Counted from the first letter of the stretch, positions 26,573 through 36,604 are shown. The stretch: 64,000 nt of DNA from Limnobacter thiooxidans (GCF_036323495.1 NZ_AP028947.1:2356001-2420000), one strand, 5' to 3'. Notes: a model not told the origin generated them from the sequence alone. Numbers and translations: made by a program.

Positions 26573-27475
26573 ATGTGGTTTAAAAACCTGTTCATCTTTC
26601 GCCTCACCAAATGGGAAGAAACCCCCGAGTCGCTGGAAGACAAACTGGCCAAGCAAGCCCTGCAGGCCTGCGGTGGCATGGACATGCAAACCCGCGGCTG
26701 GATTTCACCCAAAGCTGAAGGTGAACCGTTTGTCCACAAAACAGGCAAGCAACTGCTGATTTCACTGGGCCTCGAGAAAAAACTGCTGCCCGCCACCGTC
26801 ATCAACCAGTTCACCAAGGCGCGTGCTGCGGAAATCGAGGAACGCGAAGGTTACAAACCCGGCCGCAAGCAGATGAAGGAAATCAAGGAAGGCGTGACAG
26901 ACGAACTGCTACCACGCGCCTTTGCCATTCGCAGTCGCATCAATGCCTGGATCGACACCGAAGGCAACTGGTTGGTGGTGGACGCCGCCAGCCCGGCCAA
27001 GGCCGATGAACTGGTGGGCATGTTGCTGAAATCGGTCGACGGCATCAGCATGACTCTTGTTAAAACCAAAGTGTCGCCGGTTGTGGCCATGACAGCCTGG
27101 CTTTCAGAAAACGACAACCCGCCCCCCTTTACCGTGGACCAGGACTGCGAACTGAAAAGCCGCGGCGAACAGGCCGCCACCGTGCGTTATGTCAAGCACA
27201 CGCTGGAATCGGATGAAATTGCGCGCCACATCAAGGGCGGCAAAGACGTCACCAAGCTGGCCATGACCTGGGCTGACAAGGTTTCCTTTGTGTTGCATGA
27301 AAACCTGCAGGTGAAACGCGTGACTCCACTGGACGTGATCAAGGAACAGGCCGCTACCAGCGCCGACGACGACGCATTCGACACCGACTTCGCCCTGATG
27401 AGTGGCGAGTTGCGCAAGCTGCTGCCCGCACTGATCGACATTCTGGGTGGCGAACTGACTACATCCGCGCAGTAA
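26573..27475 (+). CDS. rdgC: Recombination-associated protein RdgC
   Basis: 300 residues from the ATG giving MWFKNLFIFRL, the conserved RdgC N-terminus; the frame extends 15 codons upstream but lacks homology there. RdgC is a DNA-binding protein that forms a ring dimer on duplex DNA, restrains RecA and is linked to replication restart. Conserved stretches GKQLLISLGLEKKLLPATVI and RGWISPKAEGE are present over the full length expected for the family (about 300 residues). It stands alone, divergent from the membrane protein to its left. Confidence 0.95.
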   Translation: MWFKNLFIFRLTKWEETPESLEDKLAKQALQACGGMDMQTRGWISPKAEGEPFVHKTGKQLLISLGLEKKLLPATVINQFTKARAAEIEEREGYKPGRKQMKEIKEGVTDELLPRAFAIRSRINAWIDTEGNWLVVDAASPAKADELVGMLLKSVDGISMTLVKTKVSPVVAMTAWLSENDNPPPFTVDQDCELKSRGEQAATVRYVKHTLESDEIARHIKGGKDVTKLAMTWADKVSFVLHENLQVKRVTPLDVIKEQAATSADDDAFDTDFALMSGELRKLLPALIDILGGELTTSAQ

Positions 27476-27633
27476 ATTGTCAATTTGTGTCACAACGGAA
27501 AGCTCATTTCCGTTGCGGCACCGCCTCAACATCCCAACAACAATTATTAAATATTTAAATTGGGGTTCTGTCTCGGGGAAAGTATCAGTATGATTCATGC
27601 ATCCTTTGAACCACTGGTTAAAACCAATCTTCA

Positions 27634-28794
27634 ATGACCACTCGTGTTGACCCCAATAGCCCCTACAACTGGCCCGGCGTAATTACCCTCTTCGGAACCT
27701 CGATCGCAGCCCTGGTCGCCATTCCCCTGTATGCCTGGTTTAACGACTTCAGCACTGCAGCTTGGGTGTCCTTTGTAGTATTGGCGATTGCCAACGGCAT
27801 GGCCATCACCGCGGGCTACCACCGCCTGTGGGCCCACCGCACCTACGAAGCCCACTGGACTGTGCGCTTTGTACTGATGTTTTTTGGCACCATGGCGGTT
27901 CAAAACAGCGTATTGGTTTGGGCTTCCGGCCACCGTACCCACCACCGCCACGTGGACGACACCGAGAACGACCCCTATTCAGCCAAGCGCGGATTCTGGT
28001 TTTCACACATGGGCTGGATGCTGCGTAAATATGAATCCGGCAAGGAAGACTTCAGCAACTCACCCGACTTGCTGAAAGACCCCATGGTTATGTTCCAGCA
28101 CAAGCACTACACAGCATTGGCGCTGGGCACCAACTTCATTCTGCCCGTCATTATTGGTTTCATGGTGGGTGACGTGTGGGGTGTTGTGCTGCTGGGCGGC
28201 CTGCTGCGCCTGGTGTGGTCGCACCAAACTACGTTTTTCATCAATTCGCTGGCGCACATCTGGGGCCGCCGCCCTTACACCGATGAAAACACCGCACGCG
28301 ACAATGACATTCTGGCCGTGTTCACTTATGGTGAGGGTTATCACAACTACCACCACCTGTTTCAGTACGACTACCGCAACGGCATCAAGTGGTTTCACAT
28401 TGACCCCACCAAGTGGCTGATCGCAGGTTTGTCCTTTGTAGGCCTGACCAAGAATCTGAAACGCTGCGACGCTTTCGCCATTGAAAAAGCTCGCATTGCC
28501 ATGCAATTCAAGCGCGCGGAACAAAAGCTGCTGGGCCACCCCACTGCCATGCAAGCGCAGATGGACGCCGTGAAAGCCCGCCTGGCGCAGGAATATGAGC
28601 ACTACAGCAAGGCCTTGCAAGACTGGGCCAAGCTGAAAGAAGCCTGGTACAACGACACCAAGAACGCCCTGAAAAACGGCGAAACACTGGCGGCGTACAA
28701 GTTGAAATTCAAAGCGATGGAAGTTGAAATGCGCCTGCAGCGCAAGCGCCTGCAGGCACTGGTCAGCCAGGTGCAAAAGCCTTCATTCGCTTAA
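27634..28794 (+). CDS. Acyl-CoA/fatty-acid desaturase (delta-9 type)
   Basis: 386 residues of the membrane-bound di-iron desaturase family. The three histidine boxes are visible: HRLWAH at 63-68, HRTHH at 100-104 and HNYHH at 237-241, separated by paired transmembrane helices. After about residue 280 there is a roughly 100-residue charged helical extension (from FAIEKARIAMQFKRAEQKLL to the end) that bacterial desaturases often carry. The enzyme would introduce a cis double bond into saturated acyl chains and adjust membrane fluidity. The gene is monocistronic. A link to the lipid synthase cluster is not implied by position. Confidence 0.93.
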   Translation: MTTRVDPNSPYNWPGVITLFGTSIAALVAIPLYAWFNDFSTAAWVSFVVLAIANGMAITAGYHRLWAHRTYEAHWTVRFVLMFFGTMAVQNSVLVWASGHRTHHRHVDDTENDPYSAKRGFWFSHMGWMLRKYESGKEDFSNSPDLLKDPMVMFQHKHYTALALGTNFILPVIIGFMVGDVWGVVLLGGLLRLVWSHQTTFFINSLAHIWGRRPYTDENTARDNDILAVFTYGEGYHNYHHLFQYDYRNGIKWFHIDPTKWLIAGLSFVGLTKNLKRCDAFAIEKARIAMQFKRAEQKLLGHPTAMQAQMDAVKARLAQEYEHYSKALQDWAKLKEAWYNDTKNALKNGETLAAYKLKFKAMEVEMRLQRKRLQALVSQVQKPSFA

Positions 28795-28832
28795 ACTGAG
28801 TTGCATAAACTTAGCTGCTTGAGCTTAGTTGC

Positions 28833-29735
28833 TTAAACCCACCGGGCGAGCGTCACTGCGACTGCAGACCCGCTTGAAACAGCACCCACCCAAAGCCTGG
28901 CGATCAAACCGCCGGGCTTTGTTGTTTTTGAGGCCGCTTCATCGCGGTGCGCGCATTCATCCAGCTGGTACTCAATCAACTGCGCCCTCAGTTCTGGGTG
29001 TGTGCCCAGGACATTCAGCTTTTCAATCTGTTCCTGGTAATGCAGGTTCACGAAGGTTTCAACCGCAGCAATGGTGCGGTACACCGCCTGTTTGCTAAAC
29101 AGCGCAGGCAATGCCCCGGTCATGAAACCGGCAATGCGCCAGGGCACCAGCAGCCAACTGCGGCGAAACAGGGGCAACAACTGGTTCATGGCCTGCAAAT
29201 GGCGTTGCTCGGTCTGCAAGTGTTCCGTGGCAAAAGCACGAATTTCAGCATCGCGCGACACCGCCAAAATGCCCTTGTAAATCCACACCGCCCCGGTTTC
29301 ACCAGCGTGGTCTGTGCGAATGTCAGCCACCAGCGTGGCAGGCAGGTGGCTGGTATCAAACTTCAGGATGAAACGCTGCAACACCGGGCGAACTGGCAAA
29401 AAACCGCGGTATGCCCTTTCCATGCACCACAGTATGCCCGGCACCTTGGCCAGGGTGGCGAGCACCCGCCAGCCCGGCAATTGCGACCACACATGCACAA
29501 AGGCCTCTGCACCGCTGAGCAATTCGCCAGCGGCTGTGCGCGTGTGAAAACGCGCCATCAATTGGTCTTTGGTTTGGCCCGCGGGCAAGGGCGTCAGCGG
29601 ATCTGACACGTCAACCCAGGCTATGGGCTGATCAGGTTTGATGTTCTGGTACACCGCAATTTCGCGGCGGCACATGGGGCATGAGCCGTCGAAATACACC
29701 TGAACACATTGGGATTGTTGGTCTTCTACTGCCAT
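28833..29735 (-). CDS. DUF393 (thioredoxin-like DCC) fused to COQ7-family demethoxyubiquinone hydroxylase
   Basis: 300 residues in two parts. Residues 8-120 form a DUF393/DCC thiol-disulfide-like domain with FDGSCPMC (Cys19, Cys22). Residues 130-300 form a COQ7 di-iron domain: DHAGETGA with Glu146, E-x2-H at 176-179, and a C-terminal DECAH. COQ7 proteins hydroxylate demethoxyubiquinone in ubiquinone synthesis, peripherally on the inner membrane. The fused CxxC domain might tune redox state or electron supply, which is inference. Convergent with the desaturase gene, 38 bp apart. Confidence 0.88.
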   Translation of the reverse strand: MAVEDQQSQCVQVYFDGSCPMCRREIAVYQNIKPDQPIAWVDVSDPLTPLPAGQTKDQLMARFHTRTAAGELLSGAEAFVHVWSQLPGWRVLATLAKVPGILWCMERAYRGFLPVRPVLQRFILKFDTSHLPATLVADIRTDHAGETGAVWIYKGILAVSRDAEIRAFATEHLQTEQRHLQAMNQLLPLFRRSWLLVPWRIAGFMTGALPALFSKQAVYRTIAAVETFVNLHYQEQIEKLNVLGTHPELRAQLIEYQLDECAHRDEAASKTTKPGGLIARLWVGAVSSGSAVAVTLARWV

Positions 29736-29803
29736 GACCGTACTGCCTTGTTTGAAACTGCTTTGGACGAAAAACCGGGTAGCGTGAACGCTTTCTCCCG
29801 CAT

Positions 29804-30016
29804 TTAACCCAGTTTAACCGTGTACTTCACACCATTGAACTCGATCACATCCCCACACACAATTTTCTTGCGCTTCTGGGTTTCCACTACACCGTTGACA
29901 CGCACATGGCCATCGGCAATCACGTTTTTCGCTTCGCCGCCGCTGGACAACCAACCCTGAAATTTCAGGATTTTGTACAGCTCCACGGGCTCTTTGTTGA
30001 TGATGACTTCGTTCAT
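29804..30016 (-). CDS. S4-domain RNA-binding protein, YbcJ-like
   Basis: 70 residues, the normal size for the YbcJ family. Nearly the whole protein is an S4 fold: LYKILKFQGWLSSGGEAKNV and VRVNGVVETQKRKKI are the characteristic segments. Relatives bind structured RNA; the cellular target is unsettled. It follows the GMC oxidoreductase start by 34 bp on the same strand as its neighbours and is probably transcribed independently. Confidence 0.9.
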   Translation of the reverse strand: MNEVIINKEPVELYKILKFQGWLSSGGEAKNVIADGHVRVNGVVETQKRKKIVCGDVIEFNGVKYTVKLG

Positions 30017-30050
30017 GTTGATTCGTTTCCTGTTGACACGCGAAAGTGTA

Positions 30051-31697
30051 TCACCCGTTCAGCATCCACCCCGCCGCTTTCTCGGCAATCATCAAGGTGG
30101 GGCTGTTGGTGTTGCCACTGGTGATGGTCGGCATCACGCTGGCGTCGGCAATTCTCAAACCCTTCACACCCAACACCCGCAGGCGTGAATCCACCACCGC
30201 CATGGGGTCGCTGGCCTTGCCCATTTTGGCAGTGCCCACCGGGTGAAAAATCGTGGTGGCAATGTCGCCGGCCAAGCGCACCAGTTCGTCATCAGTCTGA
30301 AATTCCACCCCGGGCTTGAATTCCTGTGGCTGGTATTTCGCAAGCGCAGGCTGGCTGGCAATGTTGCGTGTTACCCGCAGGGAATCGGCCGCCACTTTCC
30401 GGTCTTCATCGGTGCTCAGGTAGTTCGGTGAAATGGCCGGGGCCTGCTCATAATTGCTGCTCTTGATGTGCACCGTGCCACGGCTGGCCGGGTTCAGGTT
30501 GCACACGCTGGCGGTGAACGCATTGAAGCTGTGCAGCGGCTGGCCAAATGCAGGCAGGCTCAAGGGTTGCACGTGGTATTGAATATTGGGGTACGGGCGG
30601 TCGGGGCTGCTCCTGGTGAATGCACCCAACTGGGACGGGGCCATGCTCATCGGCCCGCTGCGCTTGAACAGGTATTCCATGCCAATCTGGGCTTTGCCCC
30701 ACCAGTTACTGGCCAGGGTGTTCAGGGTTTTAACCCCGTCCACCTTGAACACGGCGCGAATTTGCAGATGGTCTTGCAGGTTGGCGCCCACACCGGGTTT
30801 GTCCAGCTTCACCTCGATGCCATGCTGTTGCAGCAAGGCACCCTGCCCGATGCCACTCAATTCCAGAATTTGCGGTGTGCCAATGGCACCGGCGCACAGC
30901 ACGGTTTCCCGCGCAGCCTTCACGCTGATTTCCTTGCCAGCCCGCACCACCACCGCACCGGTGCAGCGCAATTCGCCGTTGGCCGTTCGTTCAATGTCCA
31001 ATTTCCTGACCTGTGCATGGGTCCACACCGTCAGGTTGGGTCGCCTCAAAATGGGCTTGAGAAAAGCCTTGGACGTGTTCCACCGCCAGCCGCTGCGCTG
31101 GTTCACTTCGAAATACCCCACGCCGAAATTGCTGCCGGTGTTGAAATCGTCCGTGGCGGGAATACCTGCCTGTTGGGCCGCTTGAGAAAACGCTTCCAGC
31201 ACTTCCCAGCGCAGGCGCTGCTTTTCCACGCGCCATTCGCCATGGCCGCTGTGGTAACGGGCCAGTTGAGACACCTGCCCATCGGCATCCCCCTGGTCGT
31301 ATCGCCAATTGCTTTCATGGGCCAGAAAACTTTTCAGGCAGTTGTTCCAATTCCAGGAATCGTCACCTGTTTGTTCAGCCCAGCTTTGATAGTCACGGGC
31401 TTGCCCACGCATGTAGATCATCCCGTTGATGCTGGAACACCCACCCAGTGTTTTGCCACGGGGGTAAATCAGCGAACGGCCATTCAGGCCCGCGTCCGCT
31501 TCAGTGCGAAAACGCCAATCGGTGCGTGGGTTGTCAATGCAATACAGGTAACCCACGGGAATGTGGATCCAGTGGTAGTTGTCTTTCCCGCCCGCCTCCA
31601 GCAACAGCACCGTATTTTTGGGGTTGGCACTTAAACGGTTGGCCAGCAGGGCCCCGGCTGTGCCTGCCCCCACCACGATGAAATCAAAAGTTTGCAT
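30051..31697 (-). CDS. GMC-family FAD oxidoreductase (choline/alcohol dehydrogenase-like)
   Basis: 548 residues. The N-terminal FAD dinucleotide motif VVGAGTAGALLANRL (residues 8-22) and the GMC signature region (GCSSINGMIYMRGQARDY) are clear. The C-terminal active-site segments FHPVGTAKMG and GNTNSPTLM supply the conserved His and Asn. Relatives oxidise choline, aliphatic or polyethylene-glycol alcohols to aldehydes (BetA, AlkJ, PegA groups). No betaine aldehyde dehydrogenase, BetI or alkane genes lie next to it, so the substrate stays open. No signal peptide. Confidence 0.93.
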   Translation of the reverse strand: MQTFDFIVVGAGTAGALLANRLSANPKNTVLLLEAGGKDNYHWIHIPVGYLYCIDNPRTDWRFRTEADAGLNGRSLIYPRGKTLGGCSSINGMIYMRGQARDYQSWAEQTGDDSWNWNNCLKSFLAHESNWRYDQGDADGQVSQLARYHSGHGEWRVEKQRLRWEVLEAFSQAAQQAGIPATDDFNTGSNFGVGYFEVNQRSGWRWNTSKAFLKPILRRPNLTVWTHAQVRKLDIERTANGELRCTGAVVVRAGKEISVKAARETVLCAGAIGTPQILELSGIGQGALLQQHGIEVKLDKPGVGANLQDHLQIRAVFKVDGVKTLNTLASNWWGKAQIGMEYLFKRSGPMSMAPSQLGAFTRSSPDRPYPNIQYHVQPLSLPAFGQPLHSFNAFTASVCNLNPASRGTVHIKSSNYEQAPAISPNYLSTDEDRKVAADSLRVTRNIASQPALAKYQPQEFKPGVEFQTDDELVRLAGDIATTIFHPVGTAKMGKASDPMAVVDSRLRVLGVKGLRIADASVMPTITSGNTNSPTLMIAEKAAGWMLNG

Positions 31698-31962
31698 GCT
31701 CTCCCCAATCTGATGAATAGATAGTACCTAGGCATCAAATTGCGTGGGTGCACCTGCTGCAGCAATTGAATTGGGGTTTTCCAGAGTTTTGCAAAAAAGT
31801 CAAAGATGAAATGACTAACGGCTTGAGCTTGTGACGAATACAATGCCTCAGAACGCCCGCCAATTCCATTACAATTAAAGGTTATTGCGCTGCGCAAAGG
31901 CAGCCTGCCGTTCGCACGACACAGCCGCGCAAAACCAAAATCACAACAGCTTGAGGTTCAAA

Positions 31963-34155
31963 ATGACAGAACGCACCACCGTGCATGGCTTGAAAGTAGC
32001 CACACCTTTGTACAACTTCATCAACAACGACGTGTTGCCCGGCACTGGCATTGATCAGGCTGGCTTCTGGAAAGGCTTCGACGCCATCGTCAACGAACTG
32101 GCCCCCAAGAACGCCGCCCTGCTGGCCGAACGCGACCGCATTCAGCTGGAAATGGACGCCTGGCACAAAGCCAACCCCGGCCCCATCGCCGACATGGCCG
32201 CCTATCAGGAATTCCTGAAAAAAATCGGTTACCTGGTTGAGCAACCCGCCAAGGTACAAGCCACAACCGCCAACGTGGACAGCGAACTGGCCACACAGGC
32301 TGGCCCACAATTGGTTGTGCCCATTTTGAACGCACGTTACGCATTGAACGCTGCCAATGCACGTTGGGGCTCACTGTACGACGCCCTGTACGGCACCGAT
32401 GTCATTTCTGAAGAAGGTGGTGCAGACCGCGCTGGTGGCTACAACCCAGTGCGCGGCGCAAAAGTCATCGAATTCGCACGCAACTTCCTGGACCAATCCT
32501 TCCCGCTGGAAGGCGCGTCACACAAAGACGCAGCTGGCTACTCCGTTGCTGGCGGCAAACTGCATGTGGCCCAGAAAAACGGCAGCACAGCTGGTTTGAA
32601 AAACGCTGCTCAACTGGTTGGTTTCCAAGGTGACGCAGCAGCACCCAGCAGCGTATTGCTGGTGAACAACGGTGTTCACGCCGACATCATCATCAACCGC
32701 GCAACTGCAATTGGTTCAAGCGACGCAGCCGGTGTGGCCGACGTGGTACTGGAATCCGCCTTGTCCACCATTCTGGACCTGGAAGACTCTGTCGCCGCAG
32801 TGGACGCCGAAGACAAAATCGTGGCCTACAAAAACTGGCTCGGCATTTTGAAAGGCACCCTGAAAGAAGAAGTGACCAAGGGTGGCAAAACATTCACACG
32901 TGGCTTGAACGCAGACCGCGTGTACACCGGCGCAAACGGTGAAACAGTGACCATGCATGGCCGCTCAATGCTGTTCCTGCGCAACGTGGGCCACTTGATG
33001 ACCAACCCCGCCATTCTGTGGGGCACGGACAACAAGGAAATCCCCGAAGGCATCATGGACGCCGTGATCACCACCACCATCGCCCTGCACGACCTGAAAG
33101 GCAATGGCGTGAACGGCATTCGCAACAGCCGCAAGGGTTCTGTGTACATCGTGAAACCCAAGATGCACGGTCCTGTTGAAGTGGGCTTTGCTGCAGAATT
33201 GTTCACCCATGTAGAAAAGCTGCTGGGCCTGCCCGACAGCACCGTGAAGCTGGGCATCATGGACGAAGAGCGTCGTACCTCCGTCAACCTGAAAGCCTGT
33301 ATCGCTGCGGCTGCAAGCCGTGTTGCATTCATCAACACCGGTTTCCTGGACCGTACTGGCGACGAAATGCACACTGCCATGCACGCTGGCGCCATGATTC
33401 GCAAAGCCGACATGAAGAGCAGCGCATGGATTACATCCTACGAGCGCAACAACGTGCTGGTCGGCTTGAGCTGTGGCCTGAAAGGCCGCGCACAAATCGG
33501 CAAGGGCATGTGGGCCATGCCTGACCTGATGAAGGCCATGCTGGAACAGAAAATTGGTCACCCCAAAGCCGGTGCCAACACCGCTTGGGTACCCAGCCCA
33601 ACTGCTGCAACCCTGCACGCCATGCACTACCACCAGGTGAGCGTGGCCGCTGTTCAAGCCGAGCTGGAAAAAATCGATGCCGAAGCTGAGCGCCCAGGCA
33701 TTCTGGCCAACCTGCTGCAAGTGCCGGTTGCCACCAACACCAACTGGTCTGATGCTGAAAAGCAGCAGGAACTGGACAACAACGCCCAAGGTATTCTGGG
33801 CTACGTGGTTCGCTGGGTTGACCAGGGTGTGGGTTGCTCCAAGGTGCCTGACATCAACAACGTTGGCCTGATGGAAGACCGCGCCACGCTGCGCATTTCC
33901 AGCCAGCACATTGCCAACTGGTTGCACCACGGCATCGTGTCTGAAGCCCAAGTGATGGAAACCATGAAGCGCATGGCCGCAGTGGTTGACCAGCAAAACG
34001 CTGGCGACCCCGTGTACAAGCCAATGGCCGGCAACTTTGAAACATCAGCCGCCTTCAAGGCAGCCTGTGATTTGGTGTTCAAAGGCATGGAACAGCCAGC
34101 CGGTTACACCGAGCCATTGCTGCACGCATGGCGCTTGAAAGTGAAAGCAGCGTAA
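31963..34155 (+). CDS. glcB: Malate synthase G
   Basis: 730 residues from the ATG at 31963 ([13 protein letters not shown]), the right length for the G isoform; the frame extends upstream without homology. It condenses glyoxylate with acetyl-CoA to malate in the glyoxylate shunt or glycolate use. Conserved segments include [47 protein letters not shown] and [17 protein letters not shown], with the acidic residues that bind Mg. It stands alone here; no isocitrate lyase or glc operon genes adjoin. A strong hairpin terminator follows the stop. Confidence 0.97.
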   Translation: MTERTTVHGLKVATPLYNFINNDVLPGTGIDQAGFWKGFDAIVNELAPKNAALLAERDRIQLEMDAWHKANPGPIADMAAYQEFLKKIGYLVEQPAKVQATTANVDSELATQAGPQLVVPILNARYALNAANARWGSLYDALYGTDVISEEGGADRAGGYNPVRGAKVIEFARNFLDQSFPLEGASHKDAAGYSVAGGKLHVAQKNGSTAGLKNAAQLVGFQGDAAAPSSVLLVNNGVHADIIINRATAIGSSDAAGVADVVLESALSTILDLEDSVAAVDAEDKIVAYKNWLGILKGTLKEEVTKGGKTFTRGLNADRVYTGANGETVTMHGRSMLFLRNVGHLMTNPAILWGTDNKEIPEGIMDAVITTTIALHDLKGNGVNGIRNSRKGSVYIVKPKMHGPVEVGFAAELFTHVEKLLGLPDSTVKLGIMDEERRTSVNLKACIAAAASRVAFINTGFLDRTGDEMHTAMHAGAMIRKADMKSSAWITSYERNNVLVGLSCGLKGRAQIGKGMWAMPDLMKAMLEQKIGHPKAGANTAWVPSPTAATLHAMHYHQVSVAAVQAELEKIDAEAERPGILANLLQVPVATNTNWSDAEKQQELDNNAQGILGYVVRWVDQGVGCSKVPDINNVGLMEDRATLRISSQHIANWLHHGIVSEAQVMETMKRMAAVVDQQNAGDPVYKPMAGNFETSAAFKAACDLVFKGMEQPAGYTEPLLHAWRLKVKAA

Positions 34156-34178
34156 GCTGGTTTTGCTGAAGAAATGAA

Positions 34179-34212
34179 AAAGCCAGGTGCTGAAAAGTAC
34201 CTGGCTTTTTTT
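34179..34212 (+). terminator. Rho-independent terminator after glcB
   Basis: AGCCAGGT at 34181-34188 pairs with ACCTGGCT at 34199-34206 across a 10-base loop; flanking A-T pairs extend the stem and a T-run follows at 34206-34212. It lies 25 bp past the malate synthase stop, and the A-run on the left arm could let it also act on the convergent gene. Confidence 0.9.
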
Positions 34213-34228
34213 ATGGTGGCGTAAGTGT

Positions 34229-35542
34229 TTATTGGGGAGTAACGCGCCAAATCGAATTGCCAACATCGTCAGCAACAAGCAGCGCACCCTTGCTGTCAAC
34301 AACCACCCCCACCGGGCGCCCTTGCGCATCCCCGTCTGAATTGACAAAACCACTTAGAATATCCTCCGGTTTTCCGGCAGGCGTGCCATTGGTAAACGGC
34401 ACGAAAACTACCTTGTAGCCACTGGGTGGATTTCTGTTCCATGAACCGTGTTGGCCGATGAATGCACCGCCTTGGTATCGTTCCGAAAACAATTTACCAC
34501 TGTAGAAAACCAGACCAAGCGGCGCGGTGTGTGCACCCAGCGCGTAGTCGGGTGAAATGGCCTTTGCCACCAGGTCGGGGCGCGGCGGTTCTACACGGGT
34601 GTCCACATGCTGGCCATAATAACTGTAGGGCCAACCATAAAAAGAACCATCCTGAACAGAGGTCATGTAATCAGGAACCAGGTCATTGCCCAGTTCATCG
34701 CGCTCATTGACCACAGTCCACAGCGCACCGCTTTGCGGTTGCCAGGCCAAACCATTGGGGTTGCGCAGACCTGAAGCAAACACACGCGATTGGCCAGTAG
34801 CCGGGTTAACTTCCAGAATTGCTGCGCGGTTAGTTTCGTTTTCCATACCGTTTTCACCCACGTTGCTGTTGGATCCAACCGTTGCATACAACAGTGAACC
34901 ATCGCGACTGGCGATGATGTTTTTGGTCCAGTGGTGATTGATTGTCCCAGCAGGCAGGTCAACAACTTTGACACCGGCAGTGTTGATTTGCGTATCTCCA
35001 TCGCGGTACGTAAAGCGTAAAATTTTTTCGGTGTCAGCCACATAAAAATCGTTGTCAATCAGTGCCATGCCAAATGGTGAATTCAAATTCTGCAAAAAAA
35101 TCGTTCGCGTTTCGGCAACGCCATCACCATCGGCGTCGCGCAACAAGCTGATGCGATTCGCACTGGGAACGCCTGCACCCGCCCGTTTCATCACAAGCTT
35201 CATTACCCAAGCCTTGAACCCTTTTTCGCCGTCCGGTTTGGGTGGCGCATTGGATTCCGCAACCAGCACATCGCCATTGGGCAATGCATACAACCAACGC
35301 GGATGATCAAGGTCAGTGGCAAACGCCTTCACCGCAAAACCTTCAGCGGCTTTGGGGGCTTCACCATCCGACCAGCCTTTGGCCGGGGCAATGCGTATTG
35401 TGGGTATCAGGCTGGTATCCGGTGCAGGAAGGGTTGGGTTGGCGCCGAAGCTTTCACCCTCTGGCACTTGTTCACCGGTTCCGCAGGCGGCAATGCTTGT
35501 CGTCAGCAAACCGGTGAGCAAACACGGGTAAAAGTGCTTCAT
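34229..35542 (-). CDS. Sorbosone/PQQ-type sugar dehydrogenase-like lipoprotein
   Basis: 437 residues. A lipoprotein signal (SIAAC, Cys20) places it in the periplasm. The rest matches the six-bladed beta-propeller of soluble PQQ-dependent glucose/L-sorbosone dehydrogenase-like proteins: GFAVKAFATDLDHPRWLYAL, GLRNPNGLAWQP, GSFYGWPYSYYGQHVD and AFIGQHGSWNRNPPSGYKV are typical blades. Oxidation of a sugar or aldose with PQQ is the family activity. No pqq synthesis genes are in the window and the true substrate is unknown. Confidence 0.88.
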   Translation of the reverse strand: MKHFYPCLLTGLLTTSIAACGTGEQVPEGESFGANPTLPAPDTSLIPTIRIAPAKGWSDGEAPKAAEGFAVKAFATDLDHPRWLYALPNGDVLVAESNAPPKPDGEKGFKAWVMKLVMKRAGAGVPSANRISLLRDADGDGVAETRTIFLQNLNSPFGMALIDNDFYVADTEKILRFTYRDGDTQINTAGVKVVDLPAGTINHHWTKNIIASRDGSLLYATVGSNSNVGENGMENETNRAAILEVNPATGQSRVFASGLRNPNGLAWQPQSGALWTVVNERDELGNDLVPDYMTSVQDGSFYGWPYSYYGQHVDTRVEPPRPDLVAKAISPDYALGAHTAPLGLVFYSGKLFSERYQGGAFIGQHGSWNRNPPSGYKVVFVPFTNGTPAGKPEDILSGFVNSDGDAQGRPVGVVVDSKGALLVADDVGNSIWRVTPQ

Positions 35543-35685
35543 GCTGCTACCAGCCCGAGATGTGCGGGAATTGGGGAAGCAATAGAGCCCGAATTGGGAG
35601 CCAACACATTTACGATTTTGCGCATCGATTTCTCGGCTTGTCGTGAAATTAATCCAGCATGATGAACAAGCGGAGAAACACGGAC

Positions 35686-35701
35686 TGTGCGCTAGCGCAC
35701 A
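35686..35701. promoter_or_regulatory. 16-bp perfect palindrome
   Basis: TGTGCGCTAGCGCACA is a perfect dyad between the cupin gene's stop and the sugar-dehydrogenase start. It lacks a T-run on either strand, so an operator upstream of the dehydrogenase or a weak hairpin is possible. Confidence 0.4.
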
Positions 35702-35709
35702 TAAGCGTG

Positions 35710-36039
35710 CTATTTGACGAGCGCGATAGTGACCAAGGCCGACGCATTCTCAAGCGCGTTGATGCTGTGAAGCACATCACCTTGCAGGTAAATCAGTTGA
35801 CCAATACGAAGAATGCTGTCGATTCCACTGGCAGAAACCGACATCACGCCTTCGATGCACTGAATCGTGACTTCGCCAGATACCGTGTGGGGAGGAAATG
35901 ATTTTCCGGCCAGGAGAACCAGACGTATGACTTCGATGTCATTGGATTTGAACAAGGCGACTGTTTTCGACTCTGCGAGCTGCTCACCGAGTGGCGAAAT
36001 GTCAATGATCTGTCCGGGACTTGCGTGGGTAATTGCCAT
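35710..36039 (-). CDS. Small cupin-domain protein
   Basis: 109 residues from the ATG at 36039 (a TTG lies 3 bp upstream). A single cupin barrel is suggested by IRLVLLAGKSFPPHTVSGEVTI followed by IQCIEGVMSV and LIYLQGDVLHSINALENAS; the first motif keeps one His, and His88-type GDVLHSI is the second. Few of the usual metal ligands are visible, so metal-dependent activity is uncertain. Single-domain cupins of this sort often act as anti-sigma-like or sensor modules. Function not known. Confidence 0.75.
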   Translation of the reverse strand: MAITHASPGQIIDISPLGEQLAESKTVALFKSNDIEVIRLVLLAGKSFPPHTVSGEVTIQCIEGVMSVSASGIDSILRIGQLIYLQGDVLHSINALENASALVTIALVK

Positions 36040-36179
36040 CAAATCAGTATGCGCTTAAAAACAGATTGCTGCAGGCAATTTGTATTCGCTGAAAAGCACC
36101 TGATTTTTTTGTTATAAATGCTTTACCAAGCTTTCAACGGCTTTCAGATTTCACACACAACAAAGGTGATGTTTCCACT

Positions 36180-36596
36180 ATGAAAAAATTCCTGTTTGGC
36201 GCTGCCGTTTCGGTTTTGACACTCACATCCCTGGCCCCAATCGGCGCTGCTGCGGAAGAAATCAAACTTCCATCCGGTGTGGTCGTGGCCATTGAAGGCA
36301 AATCCACAGGTGCCCAGAAGCCCAAGAGCAATTCGGTTGTAACCGTTCACTATGAAGGTTCACTGACCAACGGCACGGTGTTCGACAGTTCCTACAAGCG
36401 CGGTGCATCAGCCACATTTCCACTCAGCGGCGTGATTCCCTGCTGGACCCAAGGCGTGGCCACCATGTCGGTGGGCGACAAAGCTGTGCTGACCTGCCCG
36501 GCTGATACTGCCTACGGTGCACGCGGTGTGCCCGGAACAATCCCACCGAATTCGGTTTTGAAGTTCAAGGTTGAACTGCTCGAAATCAAGAAGTGA
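36180..36596 (+). CDS. Periplasmic FKBP-type peptidyl-prolyl isomerase
   Basis: 138 residues with a Sec signal peptide (cleavage near GAAA-EE, residue 25). The mature part is one FKBP domain: VTVHYEGSLTNGTVFDSSYK, FPLSGVIPCWTQGVATMSVG and TAYGARGVPGTIPPNSVLKF hold the aromatic active-site residues (Tyr, Phe, Asp, Trp, Tyr). There is no dimerisation helix as in FkpA, so it is a minimal form like FKBP22 cores. It should catalyse proline isomerisation during envelope protein folding. Confidence 0.93.
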   Translation: MKKFLFGAAVSVLTLTSLAPIGAAAEEIKLPSGVVVAIEGKSTGAQKPKSNSVVTVHYEGSLTNGTVFDSSYKRGASATFPLSGVIPCWTQGVATMSVGDKAVLTCPADTAYGARGVPGTIPPNSVLKFKVELLEIKK

Positions 36597-36604
36597 GATT
36601 GAGG

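Noticed and set aside
30468..31634. Plus-strand 388-codon frame within the GMC oxidoreductase
   Set aside because: Antisense shadow of an unmistakable FAD enzyme; low-complexity His/Ala/Gly composition with no fold signal.
31823..31844. TTGAGC and TACAAT before glcB as a promoter
   Set aside because: The spacer is 10 bp, far from the 16-18 bp needed.
32965..33996. Minus-strand 343-codon frame within malate synthase
   Set aside because: Antisense to the highly conserved glcB; no homology.
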